NCBI RefSeq assembly: GCF_002812485.1
Contig: NZ_CP025003.1
Location: 2,728,001 to 2,792,000 of the forward strand
Direction: 5' to 3'
DNA length: 64,000 bases
Source: Dickeya fangzhongdai
GTDB taxonomy: Bacteria; Pseudomonadota; Gammaproteobacteria; Enterobacterales; Enterobacteriaceae
The notes beneath the pieces are model-generated. The model was not told the DNA's origin. It searched no databases and saw only the letters and a list, made by a program, of their open reading frames with translations. The position numbers were made by a program, and so were the translations under genes. This document shows, one piece after another, positions 24,430 to 33,481 of this stretch (positions within the stretch are counted from its first letter, which is position 1; each line of letters opens with the position of its first letter).

Positions 24430-25526
24430 TCCTGCTCGCCCGGACGCTGCGCCCGGTCAGCCAGGCGCGAGCCGCGCTCTCCCGCCAGCTGGCGTCGGCG
24501 CACCGCTTTGCCTTCATGCTGGACGGTCAGCCCGGCGAATTACGCCTGCAACTGGCGGACGACGCGCCGCCCGGCGGGCAGGAAAGCCGCTGGCGCTGCC
24601 ATGCCGGCACGCTGTGGCTGGACGACAACGCCGCGCCGTTGTTGTCGCTGCTTTCCGCCTGCCCGGCGCTCACGCCCGGCCCCGACGCCGCCGCGGAAAC
24701 CGCCGACTGGTACTGGACGCAGTATAACCACCATCTCAGCCCGGCGCTGCGCGAGCTGTTCGGCGAGATTCAGCCGGCGTCATCGCCGCAGCCGGACAGC
24801 GAAGCGCAGGGCGACCTGACGCTGTGGCTGGAGGTTATCCGCGGGGATTTCCGGGTTCGCAGCCGGTTGCGGACATCGACCCGGACCTTGCAGCAGTGGC
24901 AAAGCCAGCCGGGGTGGTACGCGCCCCGCTACCCGCTGCCCGGTCATCTGGCGATGCGCGTGCCGTTGACGCTGGCAGACGTGACATTGTCACACGAACA
25001 ATTGGCGACGCTGGAACCGGGCGACCTGATCTGTCCACTCAAACAGTACTTTTCACCGCAGGGCAACGGCTGCATCACGCTGGCCGACCGGCGGCTGACC
25101 GGGCAGCTCAGGATGGATGCGCTCGCCCCTTACTGGTTTACCGTGACAGAACTGGAGGAATGTCCCGTGACAACACCCTTTGACGACGCAACCCCTTTTG
25201 AGACCTACGCCGTCCCCGAGACGTCGCAGTACGCCCCGGATAGCGATAATCACACCGGCGCGCCGTCGGGCTACGCGCTGCCGCCGCTGACGCTGGCGCT
25301 GACCGTGCGCTGCGGCTACCTGACGCTGACGTTGCAGGATTTGCAGCAGCTCGCCCCCGGCACGGTGTTGACCCTGCAGCAGGCGACGCCCGGCGAAGCG
25401 ACCCTGTACCACGGCGAGCAACCGCTGGCGCTGGGCGAATTGGTGGACGTGGAAGGCCGGCTGGGGCTGCAAATCACCCGCCGTCTTGGCGTGGATGGAG
25501 ACATCGCCCCGGAGCCATCGTTATGA
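24426..25526 (+). CDS. hrcQ: HrcQ (SctQ), T3SS cytoplasmic ring (C-ring) protein
   Basis: 366 residues, encoded as a single gene (in P. syringae it is split into hrcQA and hrcQB). The N-terminal part is a variable domain. A first SPOA-like segment lies around residues 160-235 and the C-terminal SPOA domain spans about 285-355 ([25 protein letters not shown]). It builds the sorting platform with HrpD and HrpE. An internal start with a strong ribosome binding site at codon 248 predicts a second shorter product. The stop overlaps the hrcR start. Confidence 0.95.
   Translation: MILLARTLRPVSQARAALSRQLASAHRFAFMLDGQPGELRLQLADDAPPGGQESRWRCHAGTLWLDDNAAPLLSLLSACPALTPGPDAAAETADWYWTQYNHHLSPALRELFGEIQPASSPQPDSEAQGDLTLWLEVIRGDFRVRSRLRTSTRTLQQWQSQPGWYAPRYPLPGHLAMRVPLTLADVTLSHEQLATLEPGDLICPLKQYFSPQGNGCITLADRRLTGQLRMDALAPYWFTVTELEECPVTTPFDDATPFETYAVPETSQYAPDSDNHTGAPSGYALPPLTLALTVRCGYLTLTLQDLQQLAPGTVLTLQQATPGEATLYHGEQPLALGELVDVEGRLGLQITRRLGVDGDIAPEPSL
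25167..25526 (+). CDS. Predicted internally started HrcQ C-terminal product
   Basis: An in-frame GTG (codon 248 of hrcQ) is preceded by GGAGGA seven bases upstream, a better ribosome binding site than most genes here have. Starting there gives a 119-residue protein ([16 protein letters not shown]...) containing only the last SPOA domain. Shorter SctQ products made from internal starts are established for Yersinia YscQ, Salmonella SpaO and SsaQ, and P. syringae encodes this part as a separate gene, hrcQB. The call is inference from the start site and these parallels. Confidence 0.7.
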   Translation: MTTPFDDATPFETYAVPETSQYAPDSDNHTGAPSGYALPPLTLALTVRCGYLTLTLQDLQQLAPGTVLTLQQATPGEATLYHGEQPLALGELVDVEGRLGLQITRRLGVDGDIAPEPSL

Positions 25527-26176
25527 CCTCGGGCAGCTTCGACCCGGTGATGTTTGCCCTGTTTCTGGGCACGTTGTCGTTGATTCCGCTGATGATGATC
25601 GTCTGCACCTGCTTTCTCAAGGTTTCCATGGTGCTGATGATTACCCGCAACGCCATCGGGGTGCAGCAGGTGCCGCCCAACATGGCGTTGTACGGCATCG
25701 CCCTCGCCGCCACGCTGTTCGTGATGGCGCCGGTATTCAGCGACATCAAACAGCGTTTTCAGGACGCGCCGGTGGATTTCAGCAGTCTCGACGCGCTGGA
25801 AAGCAGCGTGACCCGAGGTATCGAACCGTTGCAGAAATTCATGTCGCGCAACACCGACCCGGACATTCTTACCCACCTGCATGAAAACAGCCTGCGCATG
25901 TGGCCGGCGGCGATGGCCGAAAAAATCACCACCCAAAGCATCCTGCTGGTGCTGCCGGCCTATGTGCTGTCGGAACTGCAGGCCGGGTTTAAGATCGGTT
26001 TTCTGATTTATATCCCGTTCATCGTTATCGACCTGATCGTCTCCAACGTGCTGCTGGCGCTGGGGATGCAAATGGTGGCGCCCACCACCCTTTCGCTGCC
26101 GCTCAAGCTGCTGCTGTTCGTGCTGGTCAACGGCTGGACGCGCCTGCTCGACGGCCTGTTCTACAGCTACCTGTGA
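25523..26176 (+). CDS. hrcR: HrcR, T3SS export-gate protein (FliP family)
   Basis: 217 residues with four hydrophobic segments. Family blocks are present: [33 protein letters not shown] and the C-terminal [20 protein letters not shown]. Part of the HrcRST core gate. Starts four bases inside the hrcQ end. Confidence 0.98.
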   Translation: MTSGSFDPVMFALFLGTLSLIPLMMIVCTCFLKVSMVLMITRNAIGVQQVPPNMALYGIALAATLFVMAPVFSDIKQRFQDAPVDFSSLDALESSVTRGIEPLQKFMSRNTDPDILTHLHENSLRMWPAAMAEKITTQSILLVLPAYVLSELQAGFKIGFLIYIPFIVIDLIVSNVLLALGMQMVAPTTLSLPLKLLLFVLVNGWTRLLDGLFYSYL

Positions 26177-26183
26177 GGCGACC

Positions 26184-26444
26184 ATGGAAACGCTCAATCT
26201 GTTTAGACAGGCGATGGTGCTGGTGGTGATGCTGTCGGCGCCGCCGCTGCTGGTGGCGGTGGTGGTCGGCGTGCTGATTTCGCTGTTGCAGGCGGTAATG
26301 CAGTTGCAGGATCAAACCCTGCCCTTTGCCGTCAAGCTGGTGGCGGTAGGACTGGTGTTGGCCATGACCGGCCGTTGGATCGGCGTAGAGCTGATCCAAC
26401 TGGCGATGATGGCTTTCAACATGATCGAACAAACCCGGGCGTGA
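26184..26444 (+). CDS. hrcS: HrcS, T3SS export-gate protein (FliQ family)
   Basis: 86 residues, two membrane helices, with the FliQ family sequence (VVGVLISLLQAVMQLQDQTLPFAVKLV). Seven bases after hrcR; GAGGCG serves as ribosome binding site. Confidence 0.97.
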   Translation: METLNLFRQAMVLVVMLSAPPLLVAVVVGVLISLLQAVMQLQDQTLPFAVKLVAVGLVLAMTGRWIGVELIQLAMMAFNMIEQTRA

Positions 26445-26451
26445 GGCGGCC

Positions 26452-27255
26452 ATGTTCTCCATCGCCACAATCCAGAATATCTACGATTTTATTTACGCGC
26501 TGACGCTCGGCGTGGCCCGGCTGTATCCGTGCCTGTTCCTGGTGCCGCTGTTCTCGTTCACCATCATCAAAGGCATGCTGCGCAATGCGGTGGCGATCGC
26601 GCTGGCGCTGGTGCCGGCCGGCGCCATCCAGCAACAGATGCTGACCACCACGCTCACCTGGCCGATGTTGCCCGGCCTGCTGCTCAAAGAGCTGGTGATC
26701 GGGCTGCTGCTCGGAGTGGTGCTGGCGATGCCGTTCTGGCTGTTCGAGTCGGTCGGCGCGCTGTTTGATAACCAGCGCGGCGCGCTCACTGGCGGCCAGC
26801 TCAACCCGGCGCTGGGCAGCGACGCTACCCCGCTCGGTCACATGATGAAAGAGCTGTTCATCATGCTGCTGATCATCACCATCGGTTTTCCCGGTTTTAC
26901 CCAGTTACTGTGGGACAGCTACCGGCTGTGGCCGGCGTTAGACTTCCTGCCGCCGTTGTCGGAACAGGGGTTTCACACCTATCTCGACCTGCTTAAAGAC
27001 ACCTTTCAGCACATGGTGGTGTACGCCGGGCCGCTGGTGGCGCTGTTGCTGTTGCTGGAATTCAGTATCGCCATTCTCAGTCTCTACAGCCCGCAGTTGC
27101 AGGTTTACGTGCTGTCCACCCCGGCCAAGTGTCTGGCCGGCATGGCGTTTTTCGTGCTCTACATGCCGGTGCTGCAGTTTCTCGGCGAAGGCCGGCTCAA
27201 GGCGCTCACCGACCTGAAACACCTGTTCCCGCTATTTTTTCAGGCGTCGCCCTGA
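26452..27255 (+). CDS. hrcT: HrcT, T3SS export-gate protein (FliR family)
   Basis: 267 residues, about six membrane helices. The FliR-type segments KELVIGLLLGVVLAMPFWLFESVGALFDNQRGA and LLLLLEFSIAILSLYSPQLQVYVLS are present. GAGGCGGCC lies just ahead of the ATG. Confidence 0.97.
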   Translation: MFSIATIQNIYDFIYALTLGVARLYPCLFLVPLFSFTIIKGMLRNAVAIALALVPAGAIQQQMLTTTLTWPMLPGLLLKELVIGLLLGVVLAMPFWLFESVGALFDNQRGALTGGQLNPALGSDATPLGHMMKELFIMLLIITIGFPGFTQLLWDSYRLWPALDFLPPLSEQGFHTYLDLLKDTFQHMVVYAGPLVALLLLLEFSIAILSLYSPQLQVYVLSTPAKCLAGMAFFVLYMPVLQFLGEGRLKALTDLKHLFPLFFQASP

Positions 27256-27299
27256 AATGGCAAAACGCGAGATACGGTTAGTAACCACGAGGTACTGCG

Positions 27300-28379
27300 A
27301 TGAGTGAAAAAACCGAAAAACCCACCCCCAAAAAATTGCAGGACGCCCGCAAAAAAGGGGAAGTGGGACAGAGTCAGGACGTACCCAAGCTGCTGATCAG
27401 CTTCGCGCTGCTGGAGATGATTCTGGCGCTGACCGACAACGGCATGAGCAAGTTACAGGCGCTGATGCAGTTACCGGTGAGCCGCATCACCGACCCGTTC
27501 GGCCACGCGGCGGATGAAATTTTCAGTGAAGCGCTGTCGCTGCTGGCGACCTTCTGCCTGCTGACCATCAGCGTGGCGTTGCTGATGCGCGTCGTGGGCG
27601 GCTGGATCCAGTACGGTCCACTGTTTGCCGTCGAAGCGCTGAAAATTGACTTCAACCGCCTCAACCCGATCAACCAGATCAAACAAATGTTCACCATGCG
27701 CAAACTCACCGACATGCTGACCAACATCCTGAAGGCGGTGACCATCGGGCTGGTGTTCTGGCTGGTGGTGATGCCGCAGCTGGAGTGGCTGGTGGAGCTG
27801 GCTTACGGCGATCTGACCGCGTTCTGGAAAGGGGTGGAGGGCGTGCTGAAAAGCGTGGCGCGCACCACCCTTTCCGCACTGCTGGCGCTGGGGTTACTCG
27901 ACTTCGGCCTGCAAAAATACTACTTCCTCAAACAGCAGCGCATGAGTCATGAAGATATCCGCAACGAGTTTAAAAACTCGGAAGGCGACCCGCACATGAA
28001 AGGCCATCGTAAATCGGTGGCGCAGGAAATCCTCAACGAGCCCGCCAGCCCGCGCGCCAAACCCAAAGTGGAGGACGCCGATCTGCTGCTGGTCAACCCA
28101 ACCCACTACGCGGTGGCGCTGTTCTACCGCCCCGGCAAAACACCGCTGCCGCGCATCCTGCTCAAAGGTGAAGACGATCAGGCCAAAGCGTTGATCGCCC
28201 GCGCCCATCAGGCCGGGGTGCCGGTAATCCGTTTTATCTGGCTGGCGCGCACCCTGTACCGGATACCGGAAGGTCACTACATTCCGCGTGATACCCTGCA
28301 ACCGGTGGCGCAGGTTTACCGGGTGTTACGACAGCTGGAGAAAGACCTGCCGCCTCAGGATGTGATCGAGATGGGCTAA
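27300..28379 (+). CDS. hrcU: HrcU, T3SS autoprotease switch protein (FlhB family)
   Basis: 359 residues. The N-terminus is basic (MSEKTEKPTPKKLQDARKKGE), four membrane helices follow to about residue 210, and the C-terminal cytoplasmic domain contains the self-cleavage motif NPTH in LLLVNPTHYAVALFYRP (about residue 265). Cleavage between Asn and Pro permits the export-specificity switch together with HrpP. Last gene of the hrpJ operon; no dspE, dspF or hrpW follows. Confidence 0.98.
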   Translation: MSEKTEKPTPKKLQDARKKGEVGQSQDVPKLLISFALLEMILALTDNGMSKLQALMQLPVSRITDPFGHAADEIFSEALSLLATFCLLTISVALLMRVVGGWIQYGPLFAVEALKIDFNRLNPINQIKQMFTMRKLTDMLTNILKAVTIGLVFWLVVMPQLEWLVELAYGDLTAFWKGVEGVLKSVARTTLSALLALGLLDFGLQKYYFLKQQRMSHEDIRNEFKNSEGDPHMKGHRKSVAQEILNEPASPRAKPKVEDADLLLVNPTHYAVALFYRPGKTPLPRILLKGEDDQAKALIARAHQAGVPVIRFIWLARTLYRIPEGHYIPRDTLQPVAQVYRVLRQLEKDLPPQDVIEMG

Positions 28380-28477
28380 GGGGCGCGTCGCGTCGCCGTT
28401 TGCTGCCGTCATGGCATCGACGCCATTGCCTGTTAAACTACAGCCGAATATTTTTTTAATCGGAATACGAGGGCGAC

Positions 28478-28969
28478 ATGGCAGACAAAATTCATCGCTA
28501 TCAGGTCCAGGTTAGCTGGACCGGCAACCAGGGCACCGGCACCAAGAGTTATCGCGGCTACAGCCGCGACCATGATATCTGCGCGCCGGGCAAACCGACG
28601 CTGCCCGGCTCATCCGACCCGAGTTTCCGCGGCGACCCAACGCGCTGGAATCCGGAAGAGCTGCTGGTCGCGTCGCTGTCCGCCTGCCACAAGCTGTGGT
28701 ATCTCGGGCTGTGCGCGGGAGCCGGCGTCACGGTGCTGGCCTACGACGATCGGGCGGAAGGGGAAATGGTGGAAGAGGCTGGCGGCGCCGGGCAGTTTCT
28801 GTCGGTCACGCTGCGTCCGCGCGTGGTGATCAGCGCCGACAGCGACGCGCAGACCGCTCTCGCGTTACATCATCAGGCTCACGAGATGTGCTTTATCGCC
28901 CGTTCGGTCAATTTTACCGTCACCCACCAGCCGGACATCGTGGTCGACGCGCCCTCGCCTTGCCAGTAA
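28478..28969 (+). CDS. OsmC/Ohr-family protein
   Basis: 163 residues. Two redox cysteines occur in the family positions, SACHKLWYL and HEMCFIARSVNFTV. OsmC/Ohr proteins reduce organic hydroperoxides with these thiols. GAGGGCG precedes the ATG. It has its own terminator (28975-29019). A role in resisting plant oxidative burst is plausible but not shown by sequence. Confidence 0.88.
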   Translation: MADKIHRYQVQVSWTGNQGTGTKSYRGYSRDHDICAPGKPTLPGSSDPSFRGDPTRWNPEELLVASLSACHKLWYLGLCAGAGVTVLAYDDRAEGEMVEEAGGAGQFLSVTLRPRVVISADSDAQTALALHHQAHEMCFIARSVNFTVTHQPDIVVDAPSPCQ

Positions 28970-28974
28970 CACCA

Positions 28975-29019
28975 CGGCGGCGATATCTGTACCTCTGTCG
29001 CCGCCGCTCTGTATTTTTT
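28975..29019 (+). terminator. Terminator after the osmC-like gene
   Basis: CGGCGGCGA (28975-28983) pairs with TCGCCGCCG (28998-29006) around a 14-base loop and is followed by CTCTGTATTTTTT. Confidence 0.65.
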
Positions 29020-29025
29020 GCGTCC

Positions 29026-29060
29026 TGCTTATTTCTGCGTCGCCTTGCTTATTGCTGCGT
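29026..29060. repeat. Direct repeat, 20-bp period, between osmC-like gene and sbmA
   Basis: TGCTTATTTCTGCGT (29026-29040) and TGCTTATTGCTGCGT (29046-29060) differ at one base and are 20 bp apart. Confidence 0.7.
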
Positions 29061-29167
29061 AAAGAAAATCGTTATCCAGTCAAAAATCGTTTCAATATAA
29101 TCCTGCGTCTGCGTTAAATATTTGCTATCACGGCAGTTATTCTCCTTTTACGGATAGAAGTGCGTTT

Positions 29168-30397
29168 ATGTTCAAATCGTTTTTTCCCAACCCCAAACTG
29201 TTTTTCTCCTCCGCGCTGCTCTGGTCGCTGGTAGCCGTCATCATCTGGTATAGCTGGGGGCGACCGCTGGGCGATAGCCTGCTGCACATCACCCAACCGC
29301 TGCCGCAAGGCGCGATACGGTTCCTGTCGCCCGCCTTTCTGTGGTTCTACGGTTACTACCTGCTGTGCGTAGCCATATTCGCCGGCGCCTGGGCGCTGTT
29401 AAACCCGCATCCCTGGCAACGCTGGTCGATTCTCGGCTCCTCGCTGATCATTTTCGTGACCTACTTTTCGGTCGAAGTCGGCGTGGCGGTCAACGACTGG
29501 TACGTCCCGTTTTACGATCTGATCCAGAAAGCGCTGAGCGCGCCGAACGCGGTGACTATTCAGGCGTTTTACCAGCAGTTGCTGATTTTCCTCGGTATCG
29601 CGCTGACCGCGGTGACCGTCGGCGTGCTGAACCTGTTTTTCGTCAGCCATTACGTCTTCCGCTGGCGTACCGCCATGAACGACTACTACACCTCGCACTG
29701 GCAAGCGTTGCGTCACATTGAAGGGGCGGCGCAGCGTATTCAGGAAGACACCATGCGTTTCGCTTCCACGGTGGAAAGCCTGGGGGTGGATCTGGTGAAA
29801 TCGCTGATGACGTTGATCGCCTTTTTGCCGGTGCTGGTCAGCCTCTCGTCTCACGTCAAATCGCTGCCGCTGATCGGCGAAATTCCTTACGGCCTGGTGA
29901 TCGCCGCCATCATCTGGTCGCTGGCGGGCACCGGCGTGCTGGCATTAATCGGTATCAAACTGCCGGGGCTGGAATTCAACAACCAGCGGGTGGAAGCCGC
30001 CTACCGTAAAGAACTGGTGTATGGCGAGGATGACGCCAGCCGCGCCACGCCGCCTACGGTAAAACAGCTGTTCGGCAATGTGCGGAAAAACTATTTCCGT
30101 CTCTACTTCCATTACACCTATTTCAATATCGCGCGGGTGCTCTATCTGCAAAGCGACAACGTGTTCGGCATCATTATGCTGCTGCCGTCGATCGTGGCGG
30201 GCAGCCTGACGCTCGGCCTGATGACCCAGATCACCAACGTGTTCGATCAGGTACGCGGTTCGTTCCAGTACCTGATCAACTCCTGGACCACCATCGTGGA
30301 ACTGATGTCGATTTATAAACGTCTGCGCAGTTTCGAGTCGGTAATTCAGGACGTGCCGATGACCAGCGACGCCGCGGATATAACTTCCGGCGCCTGA
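29168..30397 (+). CDS. sbmA: SbmA/BacA peptide transporter
   Basis: 409 residues, SbmA/BacA family inner-membrane protein: proton-driven importer of proline-rich peptides, microcins and other peptides. Blocks such as [28 protein letters not shown] and [33 protein letters not shown] (shown in pieces) match the family, and length equals E. coli SbmA (406). Dickeya and rhizobia use this transporter when meeting host antimicrobial peptides. Monocistronic, followed by a long hairpin. Confidence 0.95.
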   Translation: MFKSFFPNPKLFFSSALLWSLVAVIIWYSWGRPLGDSLLHITQPLPQGAIRFLSPAFLWFYGYYLLCVAIFAGAWALLNPHPWQRWSILGSSLIIFVTYFSVEVGVAVNDWYVPFYDLIQKALSAPNAVTIQAFYQQLLIFLGIALTAVTVGVLNLFFVSHYVFRWRTAMNDYYTSHWQALRHIEGAAQRIQEDTMRFASTVESLGVDLVKSLMTLIAFLPVLVSLSSHVKSLPLIGEIPYGLVIAAIIWSLAGTGVLALIGIKLPGLEFNNQRVEAAYRKELVYGEDDASRATPPTVKQLFGNVRKNYFRLYFHYTYFNIARVLYLQSDNVFGIIMLLPSIVAGSLTLGLMTQITNVFDQVRGSFQYLINSWTTIVELMSIYKRLRSFESVIQDVPMTSDAADITSGA

Positions 30398-30410
30398 TAG
30401 GTGAGCCCCT

Positions 30411-30438
30411 TTCCGCGCTGCCGAGCGGCAGCGCGGAA
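30411..30438 (+). terminator. Long hairpin after sbmA
   Basis: A 13-bp perfect stem (30411-30423 with 30426-30438) with a 2-base loop stands 14 bases after the sbmA stop. It lacks a T-tract. Confidence 0.5.
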
Positions 30439-30986
30439 CCCTGCAACATCACGCCATCATCCCGGCGCCGGCGGATTCAGACAGACGCCGTCGATCGGCG
30501 ACGCCATCATGCGACAGACTATGATCTCGTTATGACCGTCATGCGCATTTTTCCTGTCGCTCGAATTATCTGGGGATACGCCCCGACTTTCCGACGAATA
30601 TACAGCAAGCCGAGCATTATTTTTTCGGCGGTATGTGAAATGAAAAAATATGACTTAGTGCCGGCATCTAAAAATAATTTTTTGAATAAGTGCTACGAAA
30701 TGGCAATTTTATCGCCCCAATTAACTAGTACATGAAATCATTTAACAGACGATGAACAGAATAAAAATACGTAAAAACGAATCTGGAATAAAAAACGTAA
30801 ACATCGTGTTATTTCATTATGTTACCAGTCGTTTATATTTTTAAAAAATGTGATAACATTCACACGTTTTTTCTCTGTGCTGAAAAAACCCATCTCTTAA
30901 TTTTGAAGAAAAACATGGATGTTAACAGATGGTTAGCCTCTGTTGATCTTACATTGTCAACGCACTTAGCCCCATAGGAAGCCATA
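30439..30986. promoter_or_regulatory. Promoter region of the first chemoreceptor gene
   Basis: The sequence turns strongly AT-rich from about 30600. The only clear site is the CRP palindrome at 30849-30864. A rightward frame at 30532-30735 has no ribosome binding site and was not accepted. A GGAACC at 30435 has no HrpL -10 partner. Confidence 0.5.
30849..30864. promoter_or_regulatory. CRP-binding site upstream of the first chemoreceptor gene
   Basis: TGTGATAACATTCACA is a perfect TGTGA-N6-TCACA palindrome preceded by AAAAA. It lies 122 bp before the ATG at 30987. It suggests cAMP-CRP control of the receptor. Confidence 0.8.
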
Positions 30987-32972
30987 ATGAATACAATTCT
31001 ACATACCTATAACAATCTGAAGGTTGGTATTAAGCTGGCGATTGGGTTTGGCCTGATTTTAATCATGTCCGCCTTCATCATGCTGTCGGGAGTTAATGGT
31101 TTTCGTAATATTGACACCTACGTCAATAAATCCATTATCAGTAACGACATTAATAACAACCTGAATGATGCCAGACGCGCCCGACTCAGTTTTCAGTATA
31201 CCCATGACTACACCGCCATTAATAAAGTCGGCGACCTGATGGTGAAAGTGGGCCAGTCACTGAATCAGGCCAACCAGTTAACCTGGACCCCTGATGCACA
31301 AAAATTACTGATTCAACTCAATGACGCCTACAAAAAATACCTGCCGGGACGGGAAGCGCTGATCAAAGCCAGCCAGCAGCGTGACGCCATCGCGCAGAAA
31401 CTGAATCAGGACAGCAGCGCCAAAACGCTCGATACGCTGCGCGCCCAGTTCAACGGCAGCACCCTGACGCCGGAATTACGGCTGGAATTTACCACGCTGT
31501 TCGAACAACTTTCGGAAATCCGCGACCTGACGCATGGGTTGTTACTGCAGCCGTCCACCCAGGCCGAATCCAGCCTGCGCAAAGCCCTTGGCAACACCCT
31601 GACCGCGTTCAATCAAACCCTGCCCAAATTCAGCGCGGAGCAACAAGGCTGGCTGAATCAGGCCTGGCAATTTTTCTCCGCTTACAACGGCTATCTTGAT
31701 GATTACATGAGCGCTTTTTCGGCCGAAAGCTCCGCCACCACCACCATGACGGACGCAGCAGTCATTTTGGATAGCGCCTCCACCGATTTGTATGCAAGCC
31801 AGCTGTCGCTGGTCAGCGCCACCACCACCAGTTCGCAATGGCAGTTATTGTTTACCGGTCTGGTGATTATCGCTATCGGGGTACTGATGGCCTGGCGCAT
31901 CACCCTGCAGATTACCCGTCCGCTGCATCAGAGCCTGTCGCTGGCTGAACGGATCGCTCAGGGCGACCTGACCGCCTCCATCAACGTCGTTCGCCGCGAC
32001 GAACTGGGGATGCTGATGTCCGCCATGGCGTCCATGAACCACAAACTGCGCGAGATGATCGGCGAAATTCGTGAAGGGGTGAGCAATGTGGCGTCCGCCG
32101 CGTCGGAAATCGCCGCCGGCAACACCGATCTCTCCTCCCGCACCGAGCAGCAGTCGGCCGCCGTCGTGGAAACCGCCGCCAGCATGGAGCAGTTGACCTC
32201 AACGGTGAAACAGAACGCCGACAACGCGCACCACGCCTCGCAGTTGGCGGCCGATGCGTCAGGCAACGCCACCAAAGGCGGCGAGATCGTCACCAACGTG
32301 GTGAGCACCATGAACGAAATCGCCGTCAGTTCCCGGCGCATTTCCGAAATCACCTCGGTCATCAACGGCATTGCCTTCCAGACCAACATTCTGGCGCTTA
32401 ACGCCGCGGTGGAAGCCGCGCGCGCCGGCGAACAGGGCCGCGGCTTCGCGGTGGTGGCGGGCGAGGTGCGCAATCTGGCCCAGCGCAGCGCTCAGGCCGC
32501 CAAAGAGATCGAAACCCTGATCGGCGAGTCGGTCACCCGGGTGAATACCGGCTCCACGCTGGTGGAAAGCGCCGGCAAAACCATGGACGAGATTATCCGC
32601 TCCATCTCCCATGTGCATGACATCATGGACGAGATCGCCTCGGCCTCTGACGAGCAAAGTCGCGGCATCAACCAGATCTCCACCGCGGTAGCCGAAATGG
32701 ACGCCACCACCCAGCAGAACGCCGCGCTGGTGGAAGAGTCTTCCGCCGCGGCCAATTCGCTGGAAGAGCAGGCGCAAACGCTGGAACATGCGGTATCGGT
32801 GTTCCGCCTCGGTAATGACGACGTTTCGACGCGCCCGGCGCAACGCGCCAGCCTTAGCGTCAGTAAGCCGCTGAAGCTGACGACATCCGCCGCTAAAGCA
32901 ACCACCGTCGCCAAAACCACTGTCGTGAGCCGCCCTTCGGTCAGCGGCAAAGATGACTGGGAATCGTTCTAA
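30987..32972 (+). CDS. Methyl-accepting chemotaxis protein, first of a tandem pair
   Basis: 661 residues. TM1 is at about 16-38, then a periplasmic all-helical region of about 245 residues, TM2 at about 286-306 ([17 protein letters not shown]), HAMP (about 307-360) and the MA signalling domain. The hairpin tip [33 protein letters not shown] is intact (given in part). The C-terminus DDWESF is a CheR/CheB tether pentapeptide like NWETF. The large periplasmic domain is in the size range of HBM (helical bimodular) sensors such as Pseudomonas McpS; its ligand is unknown. AGGAAGCC precedes the ATG. Confidence 0.95.
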   Translation: MNTILHTYNNLKVGIKLAIGFGLILIMSAFIMLSGVNGFRNIDTYVNKSIISNDINNNLNDARRARLSFQYTHDYTAINKVGDLMVKVGQSLNQANQLTWTPDAQKLLIQLNDAYKKYLPGREALIKASQQRDAIAQKLNQDSSAKTLDTLRAQFNGSTLTPELRLEFTTLFEQLSEIRDLTHGLLLQPSTQAESSLRKALGNTLTAFNQTLPKFSAEQQGWLNQAWQFFSAYNGYLDDYMSAFSAESSATTTMTDAAVILDSASTDLYASQLSLVSATTTSSQWQLLFTGLVIIAIGVLMAWRITLQITRPLHQSLSLAERIAQGDLTASINVVRRDELGMLMSAMASMNHKLREMIGEIREGVSNVASAASEIAAGNTDLSSRTEQQSAAVVETAASMEQLTSTVKQNADNAHHASQLAADASGNATKGGEIVTNVVSTMNEIAVSSRRISEITSVINGIAFQTNILALNAAVEAARAGEQGRGFAVVAGEVRNLAQRSAQAAKEIETLIGESVTRVNTGSTLVESAGKTMDEIIRSISHVHDIMDEIASASDEQSRGINQISTAVAEMDATTQQNAALVEESSAAANSLEEQAQTLEHAVSVFRLGNDDVSTRPAQRASLSVSKPLKLTTSAAKATTVAKTTVVSRPSVSGKDDWESF

Positions 32973-32990
32973 CCGGTTTTAACCACCGGC

Positions 32991-33031
32991 AACACAGCAT
33001 GGCGATAAACGCCATGCTGTGTTTATTTTAT
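32991..33031 (+). terminator. Intrinsic terminator after the first chemoreceptor gene
   Basis: A 14-bp perfect stem (32991-33004 with 33010-33023), 5-base loop ATAAA, then TTATTTTATT. It separates the two receptor genes into independent transcripts. Confidence 0.93.
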
Positions 33032-33481
33032 TCATTTCAAGGCCGCTCCCTTCCCTTTCCCGCAGCGTTATCCTGCCATTCATCACTTGTCTTTCCAGCC
33101 AAACCCGCGCCCGAAATTACTCCTGAACTCAGCCTTTATTACGTTTTTATGTCCGTCACTTAAAAAATTAAAAAAAACAAATGAGGCGTTAACCGTGGCT
33201 ATACTTTCTTTCAATAAGCTGATTGATAATATCACTGTAGAATTTTACGAAAATGAAACATAATTTTTACATTATCTTTCCCTGTTCCTGGGATGAGGTT
33301 ATGATATCCGCGACAGTAACAGCCTGTTTATAAAACGGCAGCATCACCGTCGACTATCCTATAACCATAACAGTAAGAAATAGCTTCAGCGTTCACGCCT
33401 CTGAAGCGATAACACGTTGATATGTTCAATTCGGTTTTTTCCCCGTCACTACCCTGGTAAATCAAGAAAAAGGAAGGCCCA
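33032..33481. other. Intergenic region before the second chemoreceptor gene
   Basis: AT-rich leader and presumed promoter of the second receptor. No CRP palindrome, HrpL box or sigma-54 element was found, in contrast to the first receptor. AAAAAGGAAGG lies just before the ATG at 33482. Confidence 0.5.

Noticed and set aside
30432..30465. GGAACC after sbmA as a possible HrpL box
   Set aside because: No CCACNNA or one-mismatch form at 15 or 16 bp; the GGAACC is part of the sbmA hairpin arm and the bases after it.
30532..30735. Rightward 67-codon frame upstream of the first chemoreceptor
   Set aside because: No Shine-Dalgarno sequence and low-complexity AT-rich coding; most likely leader DNA.
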